Assembly: GCF_004916975.1 (NCBI RefSeq)
Contig: NZ_STGQ01000001.1
Span: forward strand, 3,279,674 to 3,343,673
Reading direction: 5' to 3'
Source: Paenibacillus dokdonensis
Lineage (GTDB): Bacteria; Bacillota; Bacilli; Paenibacillales; Paenibacillaceae
DNA: 64,000 nt
Of the stretch, positions 32,459 to 41,553 are shown one piece after another. The notes under the pieces were generated by a model. The model made no database searches and had not been told where the DNA came from. It saw nothing but the letters and a program-made list of their open reading frames with translations. The position numbers and the translations under genes are program-made. How positions within the stretch are numbered: the stretch's first letter is position 1; every line of letters starts with the position of its first letter.

Positions 32459-33343
32459 TTATGGCTGCTCTATAATTTTCTTGGCTACGATGGACAGATC
32501 GCCGACATCAATGGCTCCGCTGTTATCCAGATCGAACTTCTTCACATCGTTCCAGTTCGGACTGGTCGAATCCATGCCATACTTGGCTGCGATCATCGCA
32601 AGGTCACCAATACTTACTTTACCGTCTCCGTTCACATCGCCCGAAACGGCAGAGCCGGATTTGATTTTTACAGTAACCGAGGTGCTATCCATGTTGAACT
32701 CCTCTCCAATCTCGTTGCTCAGCGTTGCTTGTATAATCCGAAGCACCCCGTCTGTCTCCTTGTCTACGGCAGCTGCCTTAAAGCCAAGCTCCAAGATATC
32801 CCCGGTTCCTGTTACCGCATTCTGCGCGCCCATGCTTGCCAGGATAATGCGGAGACTTCCCGGAGCTTGTGTGCTGGGATCGTTGACAACGGTTACGCCT
32901 TCTTTAAGCACTTTGATAGAATCAGCCACGTACTCCATCACGGCTGGATCATATTCAATGGTGATATCCTGGGCAAACACATTCCCTGTTACTCCCGAAA
33001 CACCATATTTGATTGTGAACGATTGACCCGGCGCAGCCTGCTCAACGCTTGCCTTTAATGTTACGGACTGCTGCCCGGCACTAGTAGCCGCCGCATTCTG
33101 GCTTGGTTCCTGCTTGCCCTGTTCTTTCACATTGCCTGCTTCTTGAGGCGTACCGGTTTCATTCGGTTTCTGCTGATCGGCTGTAACCGTATGATCTCCG
33201 CCTGAGTTTTGTTCCACTGCAGTTCCGCTTACCTCGTCTCCCGAAGCGGCATGAGCCGTCGAGGAGCTGAGCAAGAGCCAAGCCGCCATCATAAAGACTG
33301 CAAACATAACCATCCATTTTTTCTCCATACGAACTGTCATCAT
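32459..33343 (-). CDS. Secreted enzyme-free cohesin-dockerin protein (adaptor scaffoldin candidate)
   Basis: 294 residues with no catalytic domain. A signal peptide (about 1-33, ending STAHAAS) is followed by a low-complexity linker rich in Gln, Glu, Gly, Thr and Asn to about residue 95, a cohesin-like domain (96-230; FAQDITIEYDP, ILASMGAQNAV) and a dockerin (233-292). The first calcium loop DVNGDGKVSIGDL is canonical; the second, DLDNSGAIDVGDL, has Asp and Ser in place of the usual Asn and Asp at positions 3 and 5. ATG 33341-33343 is preceded by GAGGTG and lies 17 bp after the GH163-like gene. With one of each module it could extend or branch chains of enzymes, but not gather several enzymes alone (inference). 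Confidence 0.85.
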   Translation of the reverse strand: MMTVRMEKKWMVMFAVFMMAAWLLLSSSTAHAASGDEVSGTAVEQNSGGDHTVTADQQKPNETGTPQEAGNVKEQGKQEPSQNAAATSAGQQSVTLKASVEQAAPGQSFTIKYGVSGVTGNVFAQDITIEYDPAVMEYVADSIKVLKEGVTVVNDPSTQAPGSLRIILASMGAQNAVTGTGDILELGFKAAAVDKETDGVLRIIQATLSNEIGEEFNMDSTSVTVKIKSGSAVSGDVNGDGKVSIGDLAMIAAKYGMDSTSPNWNDVKKFDLDNSGAIDVGDLSIVAKKIIEQP

Positions 33344-33360
33344 TACCGATCACCTCTTCA

Positions 33361-36300
33361 TTAGATTTGGGCTATAGTTCGGGTTCCCTTACCTTCTGTC
33401 ATTTGACTTGCCACTGCTGCCAGATCTGCAATGTCAATCTTGCCATCACCATTGATATCCGCATGCTTCACCTGCTGCCAATCCGGACTTGATGAATCCT
33501 TGCCATAATGCGCGGCGACAATGCCGAGATCACCAATGCTTATCTTGCCGTCACCGTTCAAATCTGCCGATTGTTCAGTGGTACCAGGAATCGCCTTCAC
33601 GGTTATAGAAGCAGCTGCTGCTACCGACTCTTCTCCATCTTCACCGCCAAGTATGGCGCTAGTGACTTTGAAGGCTCCATCCGTTGGCACTTTCACGTTC
33701 TTTGCCAAAAAGGTAAGCTGCAGCAGCTGGCTATCCGTTGAAATGGCTTTCCCTGGGCCTGCACTCGCGCCAATCAGACGTATTTTCCCATCGCCATCTT
33801 TGCTTTCTATTAACATCATGCCATCTTTGACGGATTCTGCTGAAACGAACTCCATCACTCCTGGGTCATACTGAAGAGAAATATCATAGGCATATACCGG
33901 ATCGGCAATGTGGTTCAGTCCCATGTCCAGGCGCAAAGCTTCCCCAGCCTTAACCTCCATTTTGTCTGTTGTTAGCGTGGTTTGAAGCTCATCACTCTCT
34001 CCGGGCTCGCCTGTTGAATCGGCCTTCACGGTAAATTCACGGATTTGAACCCACTGGTTCTGTGCTGCTGTTGTGCGGATCCGGATAAATCTTGCCTCTG
34101 TCCCCCCCTCAACCATGATTTGAGCTTCCGGTTGATCAGCAACCTCGGCAATCGCCTCCCATTCACTAAAATCCTTGGAAACCTCAATCACACCATGGTG
34201 AATATAGTCGTTCGGCTTATCAGCCGTTGACATCTTTATTTGAATCTCTTTGATGTGCTGCACAAACTTAAGATCAACACCGACATAATCGCCAATCAAC
34301 GGATTCGTATTCGACCAGTAAATCGTCGCCTCGTTGTTGTCAACCATATTTGAAATTGCGTTATTCTCCTGGGTTCCCATTGTTGTCATCGGGGCCTGCT
34401 GCAGCTGACCGCGATTCATAGCATAGATCCAATCGGGATCTCCAAACCCACTAATATATCTGCGCAGTGAATACGAGTTTTGCAGTATGATACCATCGAA
34501 CCGATGTGTGAATAGCGAGCCTAAGGCACGCAGTTTGGCTTCCTTCGAGGCTGCATTGTCATTACGCAATCTGTAATAATCCACTTCAACATCCGCAATC
34601 GCATAATCGATATTCCAGGCAAGGCGCTCGATCATGAAAGAGGATGAGCTTCCGCTTTGCGCTTTGGACTGGGCACTTACCAGCTTTGTCTTGGCTTGCA
34701 TGTAGTTCTCCCGTGCCTTTGTCACGGAATTGATGTTGCCAAAATCGCCGGCAGGCTGATTGAATACGGTACGTCCTGCTTCTTCAACGAGCCGGAGATA
34801 TTCACCCATTTCTGCCGAGGCTGCACCATATCTGGTATTGACATAGTCCTGAATCAGCTGTTGCGGATCCGCATTCGGTTTCCACGACATTTTTGCCAAA
34901 ATCAGATGGGTTGCTTCGAATGTGATCCAGTCCCCAGGTTCCGAGTACGTGCCGATCCCGTTTACGCCGAGTGTTTTATAATAAGGAAGCTCTTGGCCGA
35001 TGAGCTGCGGGAATACGACAGGGAGAGAATGAAAGGCATATCGACGGTAATATTCATACATTGTAAGATCGCCTTTGAATACGTTTTTCCACTTATTAAT
35101 CAAATCAATAGAGGGTTTATTAGTGGAAGAGCTCGGATCGTATACCGTATCCCGGTAACTGCGAAAATAGGGTGCAAAATCAATGAGGACAGATTCATCG
35201 TACATATATGCGCTGCTTGGAGGCTGGTCATGGGAGGCATAGGCGATGGCTTCAATCCTTACACCCGGCAGCTCCCGATTGACGGCATCATGAAGCTTAT
35301 TCACCACATAAGCATAGGCATTGGCATTGCTGCCAAATTTAGAAACCACACTTGCCGGCCAAGTCGCTACATCCGGCGGCCATGCATCAAAAATGCTGAT
35401 TTCCGGTCTCGCCTTCAGGTAAGCGATGACTTCATTCACATAGGCATTGACGGCCTCATCATTGGCAATATTGAACACATTGTAGCCGCTGATAAACCAG
35501 TCAGGATGCTCTGCCCCGTATTTATCTTTGCGGAGAAAGCTTTCAAAACCATGTCCTCCAACTTCCACCATCATGCTTCTTTTGTTCAGCTCCGGTATGA
35601 GCTTCTCGCGCCAATCATCCCAACGCGTGTTACCTTGAGCAATATAATCGTAAGGCACCACCAGGGTATTCAGCTTGTTCTTAGACATCCAGTCGATCAG
35701 TGCAGGGATGTTGTCAGAAGAATGGCTCCATCCCTCTTCAATATACTTGCGGCGGATCGTAAAACCGGGCTCTTGTACCTGATTCTGAGCCTGAATTGTG
35801 ATTGAACTTTGGACAGGTACATCTTCAGCATGCTTTTGATAAGAATCAAAGGATGGCGCGAAGAATTTCATTCCCAGCGTTTCAAGCAGGTCATAGGCGG
35901 CATAAAGCGTACCACGGTTATTCATTCCTGCAAGAATAAGTCTGTTTTCCAATGTAATTGTGGCGAAGGAATCCCCCTTTTTTTCCGTTAATTTCATATT
36001 GGCAGAACCCAACCATTCAACCGGAATATCCGCGGTTTGATGGCCTTTTGAATATGACTTTGCTTCATCTCCGGTTACAATAATCAAAGCGCTGTCGAGA
36101 TGGTCGAGTTTACCTGAGCCCTCTTCCGTGAGCTTCCCCTGTATAACGGGAATCGCAGCCCCACTGCTCTGTTTAATGTAATCCCTAAGCTCTGAAGCCG
36201 CATAGAAAGCCGTTTCCGTTTTATTGTCTTTGCTCCACCAGATGATAGCTGATTCAGCCTGATGCTGATCCACAACGGTTAGCTCATCCGCATTAAGAGA

Positions 36301-36393
36301 GTCTGCGTGAACTGGTGAACGGGTACTGATGTAGGCAAAAACCAAAGACATGATCAGGGCTGCACCCATTAACCTAATCCCCGATTTTTTCAA
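33361..36393 (-). CDS. Secreted DUF4838 protein (GH163-like) with cohesin and dockerin
   Basis: 1010 residues. Signal peptide 1-31; an N-terminal domain (about 40-190) like those in front of GH20/GH67 barrels (FYAASELRDYIKQSSGAAIPV, LYAAYDLLETLGMKFFAP); a barrel-like DUF4838 region about 210-560 with WFISGYNVFNIAN, FDAWPPD and IGTYSEPGDWI; an F5/8C sugar-binding domain about 669-791; cohesin-like 801-934; and dockerin 941-998, with a short extra tail. From memory, DUF4838 founded family GH163, whose characterised Bacteroides members are endo-beta-N-acetylglucosaminidases acting on complex N-glycans; that would widen the diet from mucin to N-glycoproteins. The function is therefore a family-level guess. 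It starts at TTG with GGAGGGAAG before it. Confidence 0.75.
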   Translation of the reverse strand: MKKSGIRLMGAALIMSLVFAYISTRSPVHADSLNADELTVVDQHQAESAIIWWSKDNKTETAFYAASELRDYIKQSSGAAIPVIQGKLTEEGSGKLDHLDSALIIVTGDEAKSYSKGHQTADIPVEWLGSANMKLTEKKGDSFATITLENRLILAGMNNRGTLYAAYDLLETLGMKFFAPSFDSYQKHAEDVPVQSSITIQAQNQVQEPGFTIRRKYIEEGWSHSSDNIPALIDWMSKNKLNTLVVPYDYIAQGNTRWDDWREKLIPELNKRSMMVEVGGHGFESFLRKDKYGAEHPDWFISGYNVFNIANDEAVNAYVNEVIAYLKARPEISIFDAWPPDVATWPASVVSKFGSNANAYAYVVNKLHDAVNRELPGVRIEAIAYASHDQPPSSAYMYDESVLIDFAPYFRSYRDTVYDPSSSTNKPSIDLINKWKNVFKGDLTMYEYYRRYAFHSLPVVFPQLIGQELPYYKTLGVNGIGTYSEPGDWITFEATHLILAKMSWKPNADPQQLIQDYVNTRYGAASAEMGEYLRLVEEAGRTVFNQPAGDFGNINSVTKARENYMQAKTKLVSAQSKAQSGSSSSFMIERLAWNIDYAIADVEVDYYRLRNDNAASKEAKLRALGSLFTHRFDGIILQNSYSLRRYISGFGDPDWIYAMNRGQLQQAPMTTMGTQENNAISNMVDNNEATIYWSNTNPLIGDYVGVDLKFVQHIKEIQIKMSTADKPNDYIHHGVIEVSKDFSEWEAIAEVADQPEAQIMVEGGTEARFIRIRTTAAQNQWVQIREFTVKADSTGEPGESDELQTTLTTDKMEVKAGEALRLDMGLNHIADPVYAYDISLQYDPGVMEFVSAESVKDGMMLIESKDGDGKIRLIGASAGPGKAISTDSQLLQLTFLAKNVKVPTDGAFKVTSAILGGEDGEESVAAAASITVKAIPGTTEQSADLNGDGKISIGDLGIVAAHYGKDSSSPDWQQVKHADINGDGKIDIADLAAVASQMTEGKGTRTIAQI

Positions 36394-36479
36394 TTGCTTC
36401 CCTCCTCACCTTCTAAAATAATCGTTACGGCCTCTTCTAACGCTGTTCCTGATTGACCTCCCTTAATGCATTCATGTAT

Positions 36480-36515
36480 GTCCAGGCGGGGTAACGGAAG
36501 ATCACCCGCCTGGAC
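36480..36515 (-). other. Stem-loop between GH31 and GH163-like genes
   Basis: GTCCAGGCGGG and CCCGCCTGGAC form a perfect 11-bp GC-rich stem with a 14-nt loop and no T-run, just after the GH31 stop. It resembles a 3' end stabiliser or processing hairpin more than a terminator. Confidence 0.75.
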
Positions 36516-36521
36516 AATCGT

Positions 36522-39500
36522 TCATCCTGCGATCTTTTTGGCCACGAACGCCAAATCAGCAATATCAATAGATCCACTGCCATCCAGATCCAAGTGTTTG
36601 ATTTGATCCCAATCAGAGCTGGTCGTGTCCTTACCATAGTGAGCCGCCAAAATCGCAAGATCACCGATGCTGACTTTGCCGTCACCATTGATATCACCTG
36701 AAGCTCCCGTGTTTCCGGTTGTAATCTCGATACGGGCTGAAGCAGATGCTGCTGCAACTTCAGCCCCCTTCTCGTCGCCAAGGAGTATATCCGAGACATT
36801 CACATCCCCGGAAACCGTTGCTGAAATATCCGCAGCCTTGAACGTAAGTGCAGCAATGGCTTGATCTCCCGTTACTCCATGTTCAGCACCTTCGCTGGCA
36901 ATAATCAGCCTGACCTTGCCTGGCTGCTTCAACTGCGATTCCACAATTTTCACACCTGGAATTAGAGATTCTACAGAAACAAAGCTCATAAGCTTGGGAT
37001 CATACTCAATCGTCATATCCTGTGCGAATACCTGCTGACTGAGTTGGTTCATATCCAGACGTACTGTGAACTCTTTTCCTGAGGCTGCCTTGCCTTCCAT
37101 ATTCAGATGTGCGGCCGGACCATTGTCGGCCTGGCTTACCTTAAACACGGTAAGTTCTGCCGCAGACGCAAAGTCTCCAACACCCTGCACGGCTTCCAGC
37201 TTCACATAGTTAGCCACAATGGGAGTGAAATTCACTTCCTTCAGCTGTTTGTTTCTCAGCCATGTTCCTTCAGCAATTTTAGTAAAAGCAACACCATCCG
37301 TGCTGGCATATACGTTATAAGCTGTAATGGTGCCGTTGCCTGCATCAGGGCGCGGTAAGTATCCGAGCTTGCTGATCTTGTAGGAACCTCCTAAATTAAC
37401 GATGATCGACTGCGGCAGCGGATCCACGTTATACCACTTCGTGTGCCAATGTGTGTCGGGATTGGCATCCAGAGCTAACGAGGGATCATTCACACCCGCT
37501 TCACTACTCGTAGCTGTCGCACTCATTTGGCTCTGCGGGATTTCCATCAGACCCTGCTGTCCGGATACGGTCACTTCACTGGTTGCGGTGAAGCCGCCGT
37601 CCACTGTCGTGACCGTAATGGTCGCTTTTCCCGCGCCTTTCGGAGATACGCTCCCCTTCGTATCTATAACTGCAACTCCTGGATCGCTGCTTGACCAGGT
37701 GACTGATTTATTGGCCGCATCATCAGGTTCAACGGTTGCAACCAGCAGAGCAGGTTTATCCTGCACATGGAGCGCCAAGGTTGTTTGGTCCAGACTCACG
37801 CCTGTTGCTTTAACTCCTTCCCCTGACGGCAATCCGTATATTTTAAATTCCCAAAAGCTGGCCTTCGTGCTGCTGTCCGGAAGTCCCGTCACTGTGATGC
37901 GTACGTACCTGCCCCGGCTGCCGAAAGTATCTTTCAATACTGCTCCGGCAGATGGATTGCCACTGTGGTCCGCGACGGTAATCCAGTTCGATTTGTCATT
38001 TTCGCGGGTTTCGATTTTGTATCCATAAGCCTTATCGCTATGTTCAAATGAAACCTCTGAGGCTTGGATGGAATACATGGCAGCCAGATCAACGGTAAAG
38101 GTGTGATTCGCCTTCGTATCCGCCGCAGACCAGCGGGTATCCAATTTTCCGTCATTACCTGCGGAAGCAGGATGGTCCGTGTCTTCGCTATCTGCTGTCG
38201 CTTTCTTGCCTTCCGATATAACCTGAAGCTGAGGAGCCTGCTTCGGTGCTTCATACACATCCAGCTCGGAAGCGGAAGCAAATCCGCCAACAGCTGCCAC
38301 CGCTTCCAGCTTGACGTACCTTGCCGAAACAGGTTCAAACTGGATGTATTTCTTCAGGCTGTTCCGGAGCCATGTTCCGCTGGATACCTTCGTAAAGACT
38401 TGACCGTCCAGGCTCACATACAGATTGTAGGTCGTCATCGTTCCGTTACCGGCATCCGTGCGCGGAGCATAACGGAACTGGCTGATTTCACGGACTTTGC
38501 TAAGATCCAAAATGATGGATTGCGGCAGTTTGTCGGATCCATCCCATTTGGTATGCCAAACGGAGTTCCGGTCACCATCAATGGCTTTGGCAGCCTCGCT
38601 CCCAGGCTGGAAGCTAAGTGCAGAAGCCTTCATTTCATTTTTCGGAATCGCTATTGGCGCAGGCTTCGTCAGATCTCGGTATACATTCATTTCCGCGGCC
38701 GAGGCAAAGCCTGAAACGCCTGCTGTGACTTCGATTCGTGCATATGCCGCTTCGACCGTCTCAAAGACTGCTGTTTTTTCCAGCTTGTCGTCATTCCATT
38801 GTCCGGTACTGACCAGGGCATAATTGACGCCGTCGAGGCTGGTAGAGATGTTGTATCCGGTAATCACGCCTTCTTTACCTCCGTATTGTCTCGGAAGCAC
38901 CTTGATCTTGTTGATATACTGCTTGGTTCCAAGGTTCAAGGTTATCGATTGAGGCAGCTTAGCACTTCCATCCAGCGGTGTGCTCCAGATGGATTCATAA
39001 TTGCCATCCAATACGTTCGCTGCAGGTGTAGTCGGATCAGCGCTCGATGTTGTAGCAACAATGTCATCCTGTGGAATCCGGCTTGGGTCAGTGTCCTCCT
39101 GCGGCAGCTCGATCTTCACTGCATCCGTAAGCGGCGTGACATCTGCTGTAAAGCCGGATACCTTCAATTCAAATCCGCGGCTTGCGCTAAGTTCCGGCGT
39201 TTTCACATAGAGAACTCCGCCTTTTTCGGACTTATCGTAGAACCATCCGCTCGCTGCAGCATCATAAGCTGCTTTTGTATCCAGTTTGGCATACGCCGAT
39301 CCTTCCACTACAACTGCTTCTGGCTGATTCGGCATATGAACCGTAAATTGGCTAACGCGGGATGCGGGCTTACCGGTGTAATCCCCGATACTTGCTCCAA
39401 CCTTTACTGTGAGATCGCCCGTCCCCTGCTCTGGTGCTATAGATTCAATTCGCGTTTTGGCAAATTTGCCGGTGCGGTGTTCTTTCGTCACTCCATCATC

Positions 39501-41405
39501 CTCATACATCGTAAAGCTGGAAGTCTTGTACGGGTAGATGTCATAAGTTACCGGATTGGCTGGGTTTTGCCCATCGTACAGCGATTCGGGATACATCGGG
39601 ATGATGGCTCCCGCTTTCACGAGCAGCGGCAGGCGGTTTAGCGGAGCTGCATATTCATCCAGCATTTTAGAGCCGTAATGTGACTCCCCAGTCCAATAGT
39701 CGATCCACTTTCCTTTGGGTAGATAAATACCATTCCGGGTAGTCGTATCCGAATAGACCGGTGCCACAAGCAAAGAATCACCTGACATGAACTGATATTG
39801 GGTTAGCGTGCCCTTGGAGTTGGGATCCTCGGGGTTGCTGTAGATCATCCCCCTTACAAGAGGCGCACCTGTTTCATATGCTTCATTTAAATAAGTATAG
39901 AAATATGGTGTCAGCCGCTGTCTCAATTTCAAAATGTCGCGGTTGTAACTCGTGTACGGTTCTCCCCAGACCCAAGGCTGCTTATCCTTTGCGGCCCATC
40001 CCGACATATTCATCAGGATTGGTGTAAAAGCTTTCCACTGTAAATCACGGACATAGGTTTTGGCACTGCCGCCAAAAATACCGTCTATATCACCGGTCGC
40101 ATAAGGAATCCCCGATAATCCTGCACCAATTAACGTCGGGATGTGAAAACGAATATATTCCCAGCTTCCCGACTGATCCCCCGACCATACGGTCGAGTAG
40201 CGCTGCGTTCCTGCCCATCCGCCAACAGACCAGACATATCCTCTGTCATTCGAGTATTTTTCAATTCCCTGATAAGCCTGCTTCGTGCCGTTTAAGGCAA
40301 AATCATAACCTGGACCGACCCAGGCCACATCAAGCTTGGCAAGTCTTGTGCCGTCTACACCAACCTCATGGGCAATTTGTTCCACACCGTTTTGTGTCCA
40401 GAGTCCGGTGTAAAAGCCTCTTTCCTTCAATTCATTAACGGTGTACCCTAAATCCGTATAGCCGCAGCCATAGCCGTCATTGGGTAAAATCCAGCTGCCA
40501 GGCATGTCGTTATCGCGATAGGCTTGAGCGATCTTTTCGATCACATCCTTCGTTGTGGCAGGAGCCTTGTTGTAGCAGTTCGCATCCCCAAGGCCCATCC
40601 CCCAACGCGGGATCAATGCCGGCTTGCCAGTCAGATCGGTTAAGCCGTTCAGGATGTCTTTGATGTTATCCCCATAAAAATAGTAGGCGTCAAATCTGTT
40701 TTCATCATGTGTGAGTCGTACCGTCGAATCAAAATCATACATGCCGTTCTGGAAGGTATTTCGGAGGACGCCATAACCCGCCGTACTCAGATAAAATGGG
40801 GACGGATTGGATACGGTTCCGCTTCCCCAATCCCCATAATTCTCGGCAATGGCAATTTTCCGGTCCCGGTGGCTGAAGTATCCGTTCTGCATGCCGCCTC
40901 CGTAGAAATACTCATCCTCTCCCCGGACCAGCTGCTGGGAGGTCGACTGTCCATTGTAGCTCAGGCTTGCCGCTTCCTCCCATACCACGGTTTGATTGTC
41001 CTTATGGTACATGGCAAATTTCAATGGAGCCTTATAGGCTCTGAGTACGAATTTACCTGTTTCCATTTTGTAATAAGATCCTTCGTCGGACCAGTTGACC
41101 TGTACGGCACCAAAATCATCCTTGATGACAATCGGTTCAGCCGGCTGTTCCGCATTCTTGCCTTTAATATTCGTAAACTGTCCGTTCACGCCAAGCCAAA
41201 TCCGGACCATATCATCTCTTTCGAAAATAACCTTGACCTTGTCTTGGCCTGATGTAATCGTAAAGGTCTTGTCATCTGTCTGTTTAAAGTCAGAGACAGG
41301 GCCGACCGATGCCGCGCTAACGAATTCCGGACCGAAAAGCAACCAGGCTCCCGTCAGGAGCAGGCATGCGAGCAGAACATATAGACGGTAATGAACGGTT
41401 TTCAA
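36522..41405 (-). CDS. Secreted GH31 alpha-glycosidase with four CBM32-like domains, cohesin and dockerin
   Basis: 1627 residues. Signal peptide 1-31, GH31 N-terminal sandwich with YGGGMQNGYFSHRD near residue 168, then the barrel with nucleophile Asp359 (KLDVAWVGPGYD) and acid/base Asp410 (WSGDQSGSW). Downstream are F5/8C domains near 782-905, 918-1048, 1062-1195 and 1288-1420, a Big_2 Ig-like domain about 1198-1281, cohesin-like 1432-1561 and dockerin 1563-1623 (second loop DLDGSGSIDIADL). GH31 is mostly alpha-glucosidases, but one subfamily (GH31_18) is alpha-N-acetylgalactosaminidase acting on Tn antigen; the mucin setting makes that the most attractive reading, unproven from sequence. It starts at TTG with GGGGGA upstream. 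Confidence 0.87.
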   Translation of the reverse strand: MKTVHYRLYVLLACLLLTGAWLLFGPEFVSAASVGPVSDFKQTDDKTFTITSGQDKVKVIFERDDMVRIWLGVNGQFTNIKGKNAEQPAEPIVIKDDFGAVQVNWSDEGSYYKMETGKFVLRAYKAPLKFAMYHKDNQTVVWEEAASLSYNGQSTSQQLVRGEDEYFYGGGMQNGYFSHRDRKIAIAENYGDWGSGTVSNPSPFYLSTAGYGVLRNTFQNGMYDFDSTVRLTHDENRFDAYYFYGDNIKDILNGLTDLTGKPALIPRWGMGLGDANCYNKAPATTKDVIEKIAQAYRDNDMPGSWILPNDGYGCGYTDLGYTVNELKERGFYTGLWTQNGVEQIAHEVGVDGTRLAKLDVAWVGPGYDFALNGTKQAYQGIEKYSNDRGYVWSVGGWAGTQRYSTVWSGDQSGSWEYIRFHIPTLIGAGLSGIPYATGDIDGIFGGSAKTYVRDLQWKAFTPILMNMSGWAAKDKQPWVWGEPYTSYNRDILKLRQRLTPYFYTYLNEAYETGAPLVRGMIYSNPEDPNSKGTLTQYQFMSGDSLLVAPVYSDTTTRNGIYLPKGKWIDYWTGESHYGSKMLDEYAAPLNRLPLLVKAGAIIPMYPESLYDGQNPANPVTYDIYPYKTSSFTMYEDDGVTKEHRTGKFAKTRIESIAPEQGTGDLTVKVGASIGDYTGKPASRVSQFTVHMPNQPEAVVVEGSAYAKLDTKAAYDAAASGWFYDKSEKGGVLYVKTPELSASRGFELKVSGFTADVTPLTDAVKIELPQEDTDPSRIPQDDIVATTSSADPTTPAANVLDGNYESIWSTPLDGSAKLPQSITLNLGTKQYINKIKVLPRQYGGKEGVITGYNISTSLDGVNYALVSTGQWNDDKLEKTAVFETVEAAYARIEVTAGVSGFASAAEMNVYRDLTKPAPIAIPKNEMKASALSFQPGSEAAKAIDGDRNSVWHTKWDGSDKLPQSIILDLSKVREISQFRYAPRTDAGNGTMTTYNLYVSLDGQVFTKVSSGTWLRNSLKKYIQFEPVSARYVKLEAVAAVGGFASASELDVYEAPKQAPQLQVISEGKKATADSEDTDHPASAGNDGKLDTRWSAADTKANHTFTVDLAAMYSIQASEVSFEHSDKAYGYKIETRENDKSNWITVADHSGNPSAGAVLKDTFGSRGRYVRITVTGLPDSSTKASFWEFKIYGLPSGEGVKATGVSLDQTTLALHVQDKPALLVATVEPDDAANKSVTWSSSDPGVAVIDTKGSVSPKGAGKATITVTTVDGGFTATSEVTVSGQQGLMEIPQSQMSATATSSEAGVNDPSLALDANPDTHWHTKWYNVDPLPQSIIVNLGGSYKISKLGYLPRPDAGNGTITAYNVYASTDGVAFTKIAEGTWLRNKQLKEVNFTPIVANYVKLEAVQGVGDFASAAELTVFKVSQADNGPAAHLNMEGKAASGKEFTVRLDMNQLSQQVFAQDMTIEYDPKLMSFVSVESLIPGVKIVESQLKQPGKVRLIIASEGAEHGVTGDQAIAALTFKAADISATVSGDVNVSDILLGDEKGAEVAAASASARIEITTGNTGASGDINGDGKVSIGDLAILAAHYGKDTTSSDWDQIKHLDLDGSGSIDIADLAFVAKKIAG

Positions 41406-41498
41406 GCGAAATCCCCCACATTCTTTCGGGTTTTATTGTACCTGCACGATACTCCACAGTTATGCATCTGCATTGGTGCGCGGCTGTCGCCAACGGAA

Positions 41499-41522
41499 GC
41501 AGGGAAATGAGATATTCCCTGC
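41499..41522 (-). other. Stem-loop between GH20 and GH31 genes
   Basis: GCAGGGAA and TTCCCTGC form an 8-bp stem with an 8-nt loop, about 30 bp after the GH20 stop, with no T-run on the minus strand. Confidence 0.6.
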
Positions 41523-41553
41523 CTCGATTATTTCTGAGCGATCCATTGCAGGC

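Noticed and set aside
34657..35805. A 382-codon open frame opposite the DUF4838 gene
   Set aside because: It lies wholly antisense to a gene with clear signal peptide and domains, has no ribosome-binding site, and its translation resembles no family.
41499..41522. Full terminator after GH20
   Set aside because: The hairpin has no T-run on the minus strand, and no promoter is evident before GH31, so a complete stop is unlikely.
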